64,000 bases of DNA from Alkalibacillus salilacus. GTDB lineage: Bacteria > Bacillota > Bacilli > Bacillales > Alkalibacillaceae. Below, in pieces: positions 8,000 to 17,093 of this stretch. The notes beneath the pieces were generated by a model. That model was not told the DNA's origin and ran no database searches. It saw only the letters and a list, made by a program, of their open reading frames with translations. Both the position numbers and the translations under genes were made by a program. Position 1 is the first letter of the stretch; each line of letters begins with the position of its first letter. Location of the stretch: positions 17,094-81,093 of the forward strand of contig NZ_JAUSTQ010000011.1 in the NCBI RefSeq assembly GCF_030812915.1, written 5' to 3'.

Positions 8000-8173
8000 A
8001 TGAACATGTACGAGCTTGAAACTCCAGCCCTGCTAATCGATAAGAGAATAATGTTAGATAACCTTCACTCTATGCAAGAGTGTGCCCCAAAACATAATGT
8101 AAACTTACGCCCACACACGAAAACCCATAAAATGCCTAAATTACTATGTATAAAAAAACACCCATTCGTTTGA
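8000..8173 (+). pseudogene. Truncated D-threonine aldolase / alanine-racemase-N-type gene
   Basis: This is the only plus-strand gene signal. AGGAGGA precedes the ATG at 8000, and the frame reads MNMYELETPALLIDKRIMLD, with NVNLRPHTKTHKMPKL further on. That is the N-terminus of a metal- and PLP-dependent D-threonine aldolase/D-serine dehydratase-like protein; the PLP lysine is in the THKMP region (RPHTKTHK). Similarity ends at about 8146, after roughly 49 of about 370 residues, and the frame runs into the rpsI terminator and stops at 8173. It is a deletion remnant. The intact gene was probably the divergent partner of the regulator at 7100. Confidence 0.85.
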
Positions 8174-8194
8174 TAACGAATAGGTGTTTGAAAC
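8152..8194 (-). terminator. Terminator of rplM-rpsI, repeat copy 2
   Basis: The hairpin acacccattcgt / acgaataggtgt (one G-T pair) is followed by seven T on the minus strand (8152-8158), about 20 nt past the rpsI stop. It matches 2701-2743 at 40 of 43 positions. Confidence 0.85.
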
Positions 8195-8212
8195 CTTGAT
8201 ATATAAGGGTTT

Positions 8213-8605
8213 TTAACGCTTTGAGAACTGTGGTGAACGACGAGCGCCACGAAGACCGTATTTTTTACGTTCTTTCTCACGTGCGTCACGCGTTAGAAGT
8301 CCAGCGCGTTTTAGCGATGGGCGGTATTCAGGGTCAGCTTCTAATAGAGCGCGAGCAACGCCTAAGCGGATCGCACCAGCTTGACCTGAGAATCCACCAC
8401 CATCAACGTTGACATAAATGTCATAGTTACCTGTGTTTTCTGTCACGTCTAATGGTTGGTTAATCACACGACGTAGAGTTTCGTGTGGGAAGTATTGTTC
8501 TGCATCGATTTTATTCACAACGACTTTACCATTACCTGGTACTAGTCGTACACGTGCTACTGAGCTTTTACGACGGCCAGTGCCGTTATATTGTACTTGT
8601 GCCAA
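8213..8605 (-). CDS. rpsI: 30S ribosomal protein S9
   Basis: A 130-residue protein of normal length for S9 (uS9). The N-terminus [19 protein letters not shown] and the C-terminal tail [17 protein letters not shown], which reaches into the P-site to contact tRNA, are both intact. It lies 18 nt after rplM, the universal L13-S9 pair. The start has an AGGAGGG site just upstream, and transcription ends at the hairpin at 8152-8194. Confidence 0.98.
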   Translation of the reverse strand: MAQVQYNGTGRRKSSVARVRLVPGNGKVVVNKIDAEQYFPHETLRRVINQPLDVTENTGNYDIYVNVDGGGFSGQAGAIRLGVARALLEADPEYRPSLKRAGLLTRDAREKERKKYGLRGARRSPQFSKR

Positions 8606-8623
8606 TTCAATTACCCTCCTTAA

Positions 8624-9061
8624 TTATCCACGAAGCTCGTAAACTTCTGGTTTTTGTGCATGATGTCTATGGTTAGCGTCACGATAGACGTGTAGCTTTT
8701 TGCCCATTTTACGACCTAATTTGTTCTTAGGTAGCATGCCTTTGATTGCTTGTTCAAGCATTTGTTCTGGATAATTATTACGCATTTCTTCTGCGCTACG
8801 CTCTTTCAAACCACCTGGGTAGTTTGAATGACGGTAATATTTCTTATCAGTTAATTTCTTACCTGTTAACTGAATTTTGTCTGCATTAATTACGATGACA
8901 TTGTCACCTGTATCAACGTGTGGTGTGTAGCTTGGCTTATGCTTGCCACGTAGAAGTGCTGCAACTTCTGTCGATAGACGACCTAAAGTTTGGCCTTCTG
9001 CGTCAACTACGTACCATTTACGCTCAACGTTTTGTTCGTTTGCCATAAATGTTTGGCGCAT
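8624..9061 (-). CDS. rplM: 50S ribosomal protein L13
   Basis: A 145-residue L13 (uL13), early assembly protein of the large subunit. It carries the typical [17 protein letters not shown] opening, the [15 protein letters not shown] segment and the [13 protein letters not shown] end. The start has AGGAGGG upstream. It is first in the rplM-rpsI operon with its own promoter at 9159-9186. In Bacilli this operon is usually directly downstream of truA; here purB-purH and a repeat array separate them. Confidence 0.98.
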   Translation of the reverse strand: MRQTFMANEQNVERKWYVVDAEGQTLGRLSTEVAALLRGKHKPSYTPHVDTGDNVIVINADKIQLTGKKLTDKKYYRHSNYPGGLKERSAEEMRNNYPEQMLEQAIKGMLPKNKLGRKMGKKLHVYRDANHRHHAQKPEVYELRG

Positions 9062-9069
9062 GACGGTTC

Positions 9070-9186
9070 CCTCCTGTTATTTCCGTTTCATTACGTTTAT
9101 CTCATCACGAATAGTTTCCGGGGCTATTACGTGGATATGATAAAATGCCATAGAATATATTATAATATCTATGGGTATAATGTCAA
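9070..9186 (-). promoter_or_regulatory. rplM promoter and leader
   Basis: TTGACA (9181-9186), 16 nt, TATAAT (9159-9164) on the minus strand is a near-consensus sigma-A promoter. The roughly 90-nt transcript leader down to the rplM site is where Firmicutes carry the L13 leader RNA; I cannot confirm that fold by eye. Confidence 0.75.
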
Positions 9187-9270
9187 GATAAATCGCATCT
9201 TTTCTCGATTTTTAATGAAGTTATTATAATGATTTCATTAAAAGGTTTTAACAATCCTATCTTATATTGT

Positions 9271-9496
9271 TCAGATCCTTGAGCAAGATATCAGCGAGTT
9301 TTGTGATATATCAGCGAATTTGACTATTTATCAGCGCGTTGAACAATATATCAGCGACTTTATCAATATATCGGCGCGTTCAGCATTATTTCGGCGACTC
9401 AATCATTATATCAGCGACCTCAGTATTATTTCGGCGACCTTAACAATATATCAACGAACGCTAAAATATTTCGGCGAGCGCTGATATAGTTGGGCG
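9271..9496. repeat. Tandem array of 11-12 degenerate units with exact 20-bp period
   Basis: Cores start every 20 bp at 9291, 9311, 9331, 9351, 9371, 9391, 9411, 9431, 9451, 9471 and 9491, with a decayed one at 9271. Each unit is a conserved half, TC(A/G)GCG(A/C) preceded by an AT-rich ATATA or TATT, and a variable half of about 8-10 bp. Two unit types are seen, ATATCAGCG and TATTTCGGCG. No indel disturbs the spacing although the variable halves are unrelated. It is not a CRISPR (units too short, no constant repeat) and not coding (20 is not a multiple of 3). It fills the space between the purH stop and the rplM promoter region. Confidence 0.9.
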
Positions 9497-9506
9497 ACCC
9501 TGACCC

Positions 9507-11036
9507 TTAGTGTTTAAAGTGACGAACACCTGTGAACACCATCGCAATTCCGTATTCATTGCATTTCTGAATCGAGTCAGCATCTCGTTTGGATCCGCCT
9601 GGTTGGATAATCGCTGTCACACCTGCTTGGTGAGCCGCTTCAACGGTGTCATCCATTGGGAAAAAGGCGTCTGATGCCATGACCGCACCTTTTGCTTGGT
9701 CGCCAGCTTGTTCAATCGCAATTTTTGCTGCGCCTACGCGGTTCATCTGGCCAGCACCAATACCGATTGTCTGCTGATTCGCCGCTAAGACAATTGCATT
9801 AGATTTAACGTGTTTCACAACATCCCAGCTGAATAACAATTGTTGCCATTCCGCTTCAGTTGGTTCGCGGTCTGTTGCGACGCTATAGTCAGTCATTTCC
9901 TTCGGTGCACGGTCTTCATCTTGGATCAACAGTCCACCTTTTACAGAATGCAAGGTTTGCTCAGGCGAATCTACTGTCATCGGTAGCTCGAGTAAGCGGA
10001 TATTTTTCTTTTGAGTTAAAATTTCAAAAGCTCGCTCTGTATAACTCGGGGCAATCACAATTTCTAAGAAAATTTGACTCAATTGATTCGCGACTACCTC
10101 ATCAATTTCTCGATTAACTGCGACAATACCACCGAAGATCGAAACGGGATCTGCTTCATATGCCCTCGTAAATGCTTGATCTAAACGATCGCCAATACCA
10201 ACGCCACATGGATTCATATGTTTCACCGCGACGGCAGCTGGCTCGCTAAACTCTCTAACAATTTGTAAAGCTGCATTCGCATCTTGAATATTATTATAAG
10301 ATAGCGCTTTTCCATGTCTTTGCTTAGCATGGACAAGCGAGGTCTCGGTAGCAAGTGGATTCGCATAAAAAGCCGCTTCTTGATGCGGATTCTCCCCATA
10401 GCGTAATGATTCTTTTAAGTCATAGGTAATCGTCTTCGATTCAGGGAGAGTTTCCCCGGATTCATTCGTTAAGTATTCTGCGACTAGCGCATCGTACTGT
10501 GCTGTGTGGCGATATACTTTCGCTGCTAAAGCTTGATTTAGTTGCGAGCTGTCTTGAGCATCTTTCACATGATCAATCACTCGCTCATAATCACCAGGGT
10601 CGACCACAACCGTGACATCTTGGTAATTTTTAGCTGCTGCTCTCAACATTACAGGGCCACCAATATCAATATTTTCTATCGCTTCATCATGCTCGACATC
10701 CTGTTTCGAAATCGTTTCTTTAAATGGGTAAAGATTAACGACAAGCAGGTCAATCGTCTGAATCGCTTGGTCTTGTAACGTGGCCATGTGTTGATCATCA
10801 TCCCGTTTCGCTAATAAACCTGCGTGAATATGAGGATGAAGCGTCTTAACTCGACCATCCAGAATCTCTGGAAATTCGGTTACGTCTGATATCCCAATAA
10901 CGGATAAACCCGCTTCTTCTAATACTCGTTTGGTTCCACCCGTTGAAATAATCTCGAAACCCTCTTCAACGAGTTGACTCGCAAAATCTACAATCCCCGT
11001 TTTATCTGAAACACTCATTAAAGCGCGCCGTGTCAT
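9507..11036 (-). CDS. purH: Bifunctional AICAR formyltransferase / IMP cyclohydrolase
   Basis: A 509-residue enzyme doing the last two steps of IMP synthesis. The IMP cyclohydrolase domain (about 1-140: ALMSVSDKTG, STGGTKRVLEEAG, GRVKTLHPHIHAGLL) precedes the AICAR transformylase domain (RYGENPHQ 212-219, NNIQDA 248-253, catalytic KHMNPCG 272-278). The start at 11036 (MTRRALMSV) fits the family and has AGGGG upstream; an in-frame TTG at 11057 would overlap purB. It follows purB directly. Normally purH sits between purN and purD in the large pur operon, so its place here is unusual. No PurR box or terminator is visible. Confidence 0.95.
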   Translation of the reverse strand: MTRRALMSVSDKTGIVDFASQLVEEGFEIISTGGTKRVLEEAGLSVIGISDVTEFPEILDGRVKTLHPHIHAGLLAKRDDDQHMATLQDQAIQTIDLLVVNLYPFKETISKQDVEHDEAIENIDIGGPVMLRAAAKNYQDVTVVVDPGDYERVIDHVKDAQDSSQLNQALAAKVYRHTAQYDALVAEYLTNESGETLPESKTITYDLKESLRYGENPHQEAAFYANPLATETSLVHAKQRHGKALSYNNIQDANAALQIVREFSEPAAVAVKHMNPCGVGIGDRLDQAFTRAYEADPVSIFGGIVAVNREIDEVVANQLSQIFLEIVIAPSYTERAFEILTQKKNIRLLELPMTVDSPEQTLHSVKGGLLIQDEDRAPKEMTDYSVATDREPTEAEWQQLLFSWDVVKHVKSNAIVLAANQQTIGIGAGQMNRVGAAKIAIEQAGDQAKGAVMASDAFFPMDDTVEAAHQAGVTAIIQPGGSKRDADSIQKCNEYGIAMVFTGVRHFKH

Positions 11037-11053
11037 ATCTGTCATCCCCTCGT

Positions 11054-12352
11054 TCAATCATCTAGTCCTAAGCGTTCGAAAATCATATCGACATTCTTTA
11101 AATGGTATGTCGCATCAAAACATGCTTCTAACGTTTCGCTGTCGACGTTATCTGCTATCTCAGTTGTTTGGCGAATTAACTCAGGGAATGACTGGCCTTC
11201 TTCCCAAGCTTGCATTGCTAGTGGCTGAACAAGATCATACGCACGTTCACGTGAAAATCCTTGATCGATTAAAGTGAGTAACACACGCTGAGAATAGATC
11301 AAGCCATAAGTAGCGTCCATATTAGCGCGCATATGGTCCTCATAGACCGTTAATTTCTCAACAATACCTGAGAATCGATTTAACATATAATCGAGCGCAA
11401 TCGTCGCATCTGGCAAAATCACACGTTCAGCTGAGGAATGGGAAATGTCCCGTTCATGCCAAAGCGGTACATTTTCATAAGCCGTCATCATATAACCTCG
11501 AATCACGCGCGCCATTCCAGCCATATTTTCAGACCCGATTGGATTCCGCTTATGAGGCATTGCCGACGATCCCTTTTGACCTTTCGCAAAAAATTCCTCT
11601 ACTTCGCGCGTTTCACTTTTTTGTAAGCCACGAATTTCTGTCGCCATCTTCTCGATTGATGTCGCAATCAGCGCTAAAGTGGACATATAATCAGCGTGGC
11701 GATCGCGTTGCAACGTCTGAGTCGAAATCGGTGAAGGCGTTAGTCCTAATTGTTGACAGACATAATCTTCAACATAAGGATCAATATTTGCATAAGTCCC
11801 GACAGCGCCTGATAATTTACCGACTTCAATTCCTGCTGCAGCCACTTCAAATCGTTCAATATGGCGTTTGAATTCTTCATACCATAAGGCTAGTTTCAAG
11901 CCGAATGTAGTAGGCTCTGCGTGAACGCCATGCGTCCGTCCCATCATAATGGAATATTTTTGGTCCTGTGCTTTTTGTTTCAAGACAGTTAAAAAGTGAT
12001 GCAGATCTTTTCGAATAATCGTATTAGCTTGTTTAATCACATATGATAGAGCTGTATCGACCACATCTGTCGAGGTTAAGCCATAGTGGACCCACTTCTT
12101 CTCCTCGCCGAGCGTCTCAGACACGGATCGGGTAAACGCCACGACATCATGACGTGTCTCCTGTTCGATCTCATGGATTCGTTCACTATCAAATGATGCC
12201 TTTTCACGGATTTTCTTGGCATCTTCTTTTGGAATGTCGCCTAATGCAGCCCATGCCTCAGTTGCTAACACCTCGACTTCTAACCAGGCGTTAAACCGAT
12301 TTTCTTCTGTCCATATTTGTCCCATCTCTTCACGTGTATAACGTTCGATCAT
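11054..12352 (-). CDS. purB: Adenylosuccinate lyase
   Basis: A 432-residue member of the fumarase/aspartase superfamily that releases fumarate from SAICAR and from adenylosuccinate. The signature [15 protein letters not shown] is at 262-276, and the catalytic His141 region ([15 protein letters not shown]) is intact. It begins 45 nt after truA with TAGGAGCGGG upstream and no promoter between, so it is probably read from the ecfA1 promoter. Together with purH it supplies late purine steps, and PurB also makes AMP. Location next to truA and rplM instead of in a pur operon is noteworthy. Confidence 0.95.
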   Translation of the reverse strand: MIERYTREEMGQIWTEENRFNAWLEVEVLATEAWAALGDIPKEDAKKIREKASFDSERIHEIEQETRHDVVAFTRSVSETLGEEKKWVHYGLTSTDVVDTALSYVIKQANTIIRKDLHHFLTVLKQKAQDQKYSIMMGRTHGVHAEPTTFGLKLALWYEEFKRHIERFEVAAAGIEVGKLSGAVGTYANIDPYVEDYVCQQLGLTPSPISTQTLQRDRHADYMSTLALIATSIEKMATEIRGLQKSETREVEEFFAKGQKGSSAMPHKRNPIGSENMAGMARVIRGYMMTAYENVPLWHERDISHSSAERVILPDATIALDYMLNRFSGIVEKLTVYEDHMRANMDATYGLIYSQRVLLTLIDQGFSRERAYDLVQPLAMQAWEEGQSFPELIRQTTEIADNVDSETLEACFDATYHLKNVDMIFERLGLDD

Positions 12353-12397
12353 CTCATCCCGCTCCTATCTCTAACCAAACTTATCTCGATTTCTCAA

Positions 12398-13135
12398 TTA
12401 ATAGATCACTTGCCACAAAAATAACCCGTGACTAGGGGCTGTCATCCCGACTTTTTGCCTGTCTAATGTTGCAAATGCCTCATCAATACAGGTCGATTCC
12501 TTTTTATTTAGCCCGATTTCGACTAATGTTCCGACAATAATTCGGACCATGTGCGTGAGAAAGCCGTCACCTTTTACTTCAAAAACAATACGGCCATTAT
12601 CTTCCCAAATATCAATAGCATTCACTGTTCGTGTTTTATCTCCAGTGACATTAGACTTAGATGCAGAAAAAGGCGTGAAATCATGAGTACCGACGATTTT
12701 TTCAGCCGCTACCTTCATCAAACCTACGTCTACCTGTTTCATGACATGCCATTCGTACTGCCGATTAAATAAATCATAATGACGTTGATTCAACACGACA
12801 TAGCGATAAATTTTCCCTTGAGCACTCTTCCGTGCATGAAATTGTTCATCAACTTTCTCGACTCGTTGCACTTGCACATCTGATGGTAATAAGGTTTGTA
12901 GAGCTTGGTGCCACGCCGAACAATCCAACGTTAAGCGCGTATTAAAATGAATGACTTGATCTAACGCGTGCACCCCCGAGTCAGTTCTACCAGATGAATA
13001 AATCCGAATATCTTCACGATGCATTTTCTTTAAGGCTTGTTCGATCACCAATTGAACTGTTCGTTCATTTGTCTGCACCTGATAACCAGCAAAATGTGTG
13101 CCATCATAAGCGATATGTACTTTAATTCGTTCCAC
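12398..13135 (-). CDS. truA: tRNA pseudouridine(38-40) synthase
   Basis: A 245-residue TruA. The catalytic aspartate Asp52 lies in GRTDSGVHA (49-57). It isomerises uridines 38-40 in the anticodon arm of many tRNAs. The GTG start (13135) lies 12 nt after the ecfT stop, with AAAGGGGAG upstream. In Bacilli it is the last gene of the ecf unit and is followed by rplM; here purB follows. Confidence 0.96.
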   Translation of the reverse strand: MERIKVHIAYDGTHFAGYQVQTNERTVQLVIEQALKKMHREDIRIYSSGRTDSGVHALDQVIHFNTRLTLDCSAWHQALQTLLPSDVQVQRVEKVDEQFHARKSAQGKIYRYVVLNQRHYDLFNRQYEWHVMKQVDVGLMKVAAEKIVGTHDFTPFSASKSNVTGDKTRTVNAIDIWEDNGRIVFEVKGDGFLTHMVRIIVGTLVEIGLNKKESTCIDEAFATLDRQKVGMTAPSHGLFLWQVIY

Positions 13136-13147
13136 ATTAACTCCCCT

Positions 13148-13945
13148 TTACCCTGTCATCAGATAAATTGATACCGTTGCCGTCGTCATCAGACATACGA
13201 TGATATAATCCATTGTCCTAAAAGCGATTTGCCGATAAGATGTACGATGGTCAGCCCCTTGATAACCTCGCGCCTCCATAGCCATAGCTAATGCTTCAGC
13301 TCGTTTAAAGGCACTTATAAACAACGGAATTAATAACGGTAATAAAGCCTTAAGTCGATCTCTCAATCGTCCTCGCGTATAATCAAGACCTCTAGCTGCT
13401 TGAGCCTTTGAGATCTTATCCATCTCTTCTGTCATAGTTGGGATTAACCTTAATGAGATCGCCATCATAATCGCCAATTCATTGATAGGTAGCCCCAACC
13501 TTGTCAACGGCGCTAAAAACCACCTCATCGCATCTGTGATCGCTAATGGTGGTGTCGTTAACGTCAGGAGTGTTGCCATAACAATCATCAGAAGCAAACG
13601 GCTAGCAATCTCGCCACCTTGTATAAAACCTTGATCATAAATAATGAATCCAAACACATCAAATAAGGCTTCACCATCACGTTGAAATAAAACGTGAAAG
13701 ATAAAGGTAATCACGACGAGCCACCATACTGGCTTTAACCCTTTGATTAAATAGGTTATCGGGATTGTTGATAATAAAACACAACCCAATACAAACCCGT
13801 ATAATAAGCTATAAATGAACAAGCGGTCAATGACAAACATCGTGATCACAAACAAAATGAGCGAAATGATTTTCGTCCGTGGATCTAATCTATGTATGAA
13901 TGAATCTCTCGGAATATACTGGCCTAAAATAAATGATTGCTTCAC
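13148..13945 (-). CDS. ecfT: ECF transporter transmembrane protein EcfT
   Basis: A 265-residue membrane protein that couples the EcfA1/EcfA2 ATPases to substrate-binding S components for vitamins or metals. About five to six hydrophobic segments are visible, and the two cytoplasmic Ala-Arg-Gly motifs that contact the ATPases are present (KAQAARGLDY and MAMEARGYQG). It overlaps ecfA2 by 4 nt. No S component is encoded nearby, as expected for a shared group II module. Confidence 0.95.
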   Translation of the reverse strand: MKQSFILGQYIPRDSFIHRLDPRTKIISLILFVITMFVIDRLFIYSLLYGFVLGCVLLSTIPITYLIKGLKPVWWLVVITFIFHVLFQRDGEALFDVFGFIIYDQGFIQGGEIASRLLLMIVMATLLTLTTPPLAITDAMRWFLAPLTRLGLPINELAIMMAISLRLIPTMTEEMDKISKAQAARGLDYTRGRLRDRLKALLPLLIPLFISAFKRAEALAMAMEARGYQGADHRTSYRQIAFRTMDYIIVCLMTTATVSIYLMTG

Positions 13946-14808
13946 TTGTTAGCACCAGCCTTTATCCGATTAATTAAAGCCTGGCTGACTGTAACGACCG
14001 TTGCTTCATGACCATTCCAGTTCACATCTAAAGTTTGTTTCATGTAATCAACGAATTTAATCGATTCAGGAGGAGCTAAACCAATCGCTTCTAACTGATC
14101 TCGTTTTTCTATTAAATGTTTCGGAGAGGTGACACGGTCGATACAACCGTCATTTAATACCACAAGCTGATCAGCATAAGCCATAGCATCTTCCATATTA
14201 TGAGTCACTAAAACGACCGTTTTACCCTTTTCTTCATTTAAATACCTAAATAATTGTAGCAGTTGCTTTTTACCGACTGGGTCTAGTCCGGCCGTCGGTT
14301 CGTCTAAGACAAGTACTTCTGAATCTAAAATTAACACACTTGCTAAGGCGACCCGCTTCATTTGTCCGCCACTTAATGTAAAAGGTGACCGTTCTAAAAA
14401 TGATTCATCAAGTCCTACATCCTGTAATACTTGAGGCAATTGGGCCTCAAGTTGTGCGAGGTCTAACCCAAAGTTCTTTGGACCAAACAACAATTCTTGT
14501 TTTACCGTCTCCTCAAACAATTGATGCTCTGGATATTGAAATACAAGACCAACTCGCCTTCGCAACTCTTTTAATGGTTTAGCTTTAACACCTGGTAATC
14601 TAGTGTTACCAATCGTGACAGTCCCTGATGTTGGTTGTAATAACCCATTTAACTGTTGTAATAAGGTTGATTTTCCTGAACCTGTTCGGCCAACAATCGC
14701 CGTAAAAGACTGTGATGGAATCGTAAATGAAAGATCTTGTAAGGCAACATGCTCGAGTGGGGTATTCGGTTGATAAATATAGTCTACGTCTTCAAATACA
14801 ATCTCCAT
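13942..14808 (-). CDS. ecfA2: ECF transporter ATPase EcfA2
   Basis: A 288-residue ABC ATPase. The Walker A GRTGSGKST is at 40-48; the signature LSGGQMKR, Walker B VLVLDEPTAGLD and H-loop LVTHN follow in order. It forms a heterodimer with EcfA1 that powers ECF vitamin uptake. It overlaps ecfA1 by 25 nt (14784-14808), which indicates translational coupling. Confidence 0.95.
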   Translation of the reverse strand: MEIVFEDVDYIYQPNTPLEHVALQDLSFTIPSQSFTAIVGRTGSGKSTLLQQLNGLLQPTSGTVTIGNTRLPGVKAKPLKELRRRVGLVFQYPEHQLFEETVKQELLFGPKNFGLDLAQLEAQLPQVLQDVGLDESFLERSPFTLSGGQMKRVALASVLILDSEVLVLDEPTAGLDPVGKKQLLQLFRYLNEEKGKTVVLVTHNMEDAMAYADQLVVLNDGCIDRVTSPKHLIEKRDQLEAIGLAPPESIKFVDYMKQTLDVNWNGHEATVVTVSQALINRIKAGANK

Positions 14809-15611
14809 AATTCATCCACCAGTTCTTCATAGTGTAAGGGCTCTTGCGTAACGGTGATCGACTGTCTGCTTAATTGCTGATAGACTTTAGTGACAAACGG
14901 TGGTTCAAGACCGACCTCATGTAATTGATCGCCTTTCTCCAGAAACTCTCTTGGCTTGCCATCAAACCAAACAGTACCTTCATTCAATGTGATCACACGA
15001 TCAGCTAAAGCGGCTTCATTCAAGTCGTGTGTAACCATTATAACCGTCACATCAAGTTGTTCATGGAGTTCTTGTATAATTGATAACACTTGTTCCTTCC
15101 CGATTGGGTCCAACATTGACGTGGCTTCGTCTAACACAATCACTTCTGGCTGCATCGCTAATACACTCGCTAAAGCCACACGTTGCTTCTGACCACCTGA
15201 TAAGCGTGACGGTTCGTGATTTTTATAAGCTGTCATGTCGACCTGTTCAAGACTCTGATCGATCCGTTTAATCATCGTATCACGTGGGACAGCCAGGTTT
15301 TCTAACCCAAAGGCCACATCATCAGCGACGGTAGTTCCGACAAATTGATTTTCAGGATTTTGAAAAACCATACCAATTTGTGTCCGGACTTGGTGCTTTG
15401 ATTCACTAGTTATGACGGTATGATTCACCCGCACAACGCCACTTGTTGCTAAACATAAACCGTTAAGCAATTTAGCTAATGTTGACTTGCCTGAACCATT
15501 ACGTCCAACAATCGCGACCCATTCACCTTGTTCGATGGTGAGATTAAGGTTTTCAAAGACATGACTTGCTTCGTTTTGATAACGAAAAGAAACTTGCTCC
15601 AACTCAATCAA
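14784..15611 (-). CDS. ecfA1: ECF transporter ATPase EcfA1
   Basis: A 275-residue ABC ATPase with Walker A GRNGSGKST (36-44), signature LSGGQKQR, Walker B VIVLDEATSMLD and H-loop MVTHD. I place the start at a TTG (15611), 8 nt after AAGGAG; the GTG at 15620 overlaps that site and cannot use it. The gene begins a new transcription unit: the rplQ terminator and an extended -10 promoter lie just upstream. The unit is ecfA1-ecfA2-ecfT-truA and probably purB-purH. Confidence 0.95.
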   Translation of the reverse strand: MIELEQVSFRYQNEASHVFENLNLTIEQGEWVAIVGRNGSGKSTLAKLLNGLCLATSGVVRVNHTVITSESKHQVRTQIGMVFQNPENQFVGTTVADDVAFGLENLAVPRDTMIKRIDQSLEQVDMTAYKNHEPSRLSGGQKQRVALASVLAMQPEVIVLDEATSMLDPIGKEQVLSIIQELHEQLDVTVIMVTHDLNEAALADRVITLNEGTVWFDGKPREFLEKGDQLHEVGLEPPFVTKVYQQLSRQSITVTQEPLHYEELVDELWRLYLKT

Positions 15612-15641
15612 TCCGCGCACTCCTTAGGTTTACTTTCTGTC

Positions 15642-15650
15642 ATTATAGCA
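15642..15650 (-). promoter_or_regulatory. Extended -10 promoter for the ecfA1 unit
   Basis: TGCTATAAT on the minus strand (TATAAT at 15642-15647, TG one base upstream) lies immediately after the T run of the rplQ terminator and about 20 nt before the ecfA1 ribosome-binding site. There is no good -35, which is normal for TGn promoters. Confidence 0.6.
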
Positions 15651-15651
15651 T

Positions 15652-15690
15652 AAAAAAAGGGTTCAGTTCTCACTTATATGAGATCTGAAC
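15652..15690 (-). terminator. Terminator at the end of the S10-spc-alpha operon
   Basis: An 11-bp stem with one mismatch, gttcagttctc (15661-15671) and gagatctgaac (15680-15690), is followed on the minus strand by CC and seven T. It lies 26 nt after the rplQ stop. Confidence 0.9.
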
Positions 15691-15715
15691 TCCCCTCTTT
15701 TAATGAATCATTCAA

Positions 15716-16078
15716 TTAGTCAACTAATTCAATAATCACTGTTTTTGCTCCGTCACCTTTGCGTTCACCTAGTTTAAGGATACGAGTGTATCCACCTTGG
15801 CGCTCTTCAAAACGTGGAGCAATATCAGAGAATAATTTTTGTAACGCGTCAGTACCTTCTTCATCTGCTTCAACTTTACGCAAGAATGAAGCTGCTTGTC
15901 GACGAGCATGAAGGTCGCCACGCTTACCTAGCGTAATAATTTTCTCAACGACTGGGCGTAACTCTTTCGCTTTTGATTCTGTCGTTTCAATGCGCTCATG
16001 AACGATCAGATCAGTCGCTAAGTTACGTAGAAGAGCCATACGTTGTTCAGTCGTACGACCTAATTTCGCTTTTGCCAT
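15716..16078 (-). CDS. rplQ: 50S ribosomal protein L17
   Basis: A 120-residue bL17 with the family opening [26 protein letters not shown] and the C-terminal [17 protein letters not shown]. The start at 16078 (MAKAKLGRT) has AGGAGG 9 nt upstream; the ATG at 16099 lies before that site and is rejected. Last gene of the alpha operon, 44 nt after rpoA. Confidence 0.97.
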   Translation of the reverse strand: MAKAKLGRTTEQRMALLRNLATDLIVHERIETTESKAKELRPVVEKIITLGKRGDLHARRQAASFLRKVEADEEGTDALQKLFSDIAPRFEERQGGYTRILKLGERKGDGAKTVIIELVD

Positions 16079-16122
16079 CCTTAAAGACCTCCTTTGCATA
16101 GGGATTGACTGTGATGCATCTA

Positions 16123-17067
16123 TTAATCGTCTTTACGTAAGCCTAAGTTAAGAGCATGAAGTTTGTGTTTCACTTCATCAAGAGATTTACGTCCTAAGTT
16201 ACGAACTTTCATCATGTCTTCTTCAGATTTCTGTGTTAGTTCTTGTACAGTATTGATTCCCGCACGTTTTAAGCAATTATATGAACGAACTGATAGATCC
16301 AGTTCTTCAATTGTCATTTCTAACACTTTTTCTTTTTGGTCTTCTTCTTTCTCGACCATAATGTCTGCGCTTTGTGCTTCGTCTGTTAAGCCAACAAAAA
16401 CATTTAAGTGCTCAGTAAACACTTTAGCACCTAGAGAAATAGCTTCTTCAGGGCGAATGCTTCCGTCTGTCCACACATCAAGCGTTAATTTATCATAATT
16501 CGTGACTTGACCAACACGTGTATTTTCGACTTGGTACGTCACACGTTCTACTGGTGTGAAGATTGAATCAACTGGAATAACGCCAATTGGTTGTTCGTCT
16601 TTTTTGTTATACTCTGCTGGGCGATAACCACGGCCTTTTTCAGCATTAATTTTCATGCTTAATTTACCGTTACCAGTGATTGTCGCAATCTTTAGCTCAG
16701 GGTTTAATACTTCGACATCGCTATCATGTTGAATATCTGCAGCTGTGACGTCACCTTCACCACTTGCATCAATTTCTAATGTCTTCGCATCATCAGAATA
16801 AATCTTCAAAGCTAGCTTTTTCAGATTTAAAATAATGGTCGTGACATCTTCCATCACATATTCAAGTGTTGTGAATTCATGTAACGCTCCTTCAATTTGT
16901 ACGGATGTTACAGCTGATCCTGGTAGGGAGGATAGTAAGATACGACGTAAGGAGTTCCCCATCGTTGTACCATATCCACGCTCTAATGGTTCAATTACGA
17001 ATTTGCCGAATTTAGCATCGTTACTAACTTCGACCGTTTCCACTTTCGGTTTTTCAATTTCAATCAT
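16123..17067 (-). CDS. rpoA: RNA polymerase alpha subunit
   Basis: A 314-residue alpha subunit. The N-terminal dimerisation and assembly domain (1 to about 230; [28 protein letters not shown]) is followed by a Glu/Lys-rich linker and the C-terminal DNA- and activator-binding domain ([32 protein letters not shown]). The start has a GGAGGG site. A structured spacer with a terminator-like hairpin separates it from rpsK. Confidence 0.98.
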   Translation of the reverse strand: MIEIEKPKVETVEVSNDAKFGKFVIEPLERGYGTTMGNSLRRILLSSLPGSAVTSVQIEGALHEFTTLEYVMEDVTTIILNLKKLALKIYSDDAKTLEIDASGEGDVTAADIQHDSDVEVLNPELKIATITGNGKLSMKINAEKGRGYRPAEYNKKDEQPIGVIPVDSIFTPVERVTYQVENTRVGQVTNYDKLTLDVWTDGSIRPEEAISLGAKVFTEHLNVFVGLTDEAQSADIMVEKEEDQKEKVLEMTIEELDLSVRSYNCLKRAGINTVQELTQKSEEDMMKVRNLGRKSLDEVKHKLHALNLGLRKDD

Positions 17068-17093
17068 TCACAAAACCCTCCTTCAAAACGTCG

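Noticed and set aside
9271..9496. CRISPR array
   Set aside because: Conserved parts are only about 10 bp, vary between units, and the period is 20 bp; no cas genes nearby.
11037..11057. Longer purH from TTG at 11057
   Set aside because: It lies inside purB and adds residues not found in the family; the ATG at 11036 has a better site.
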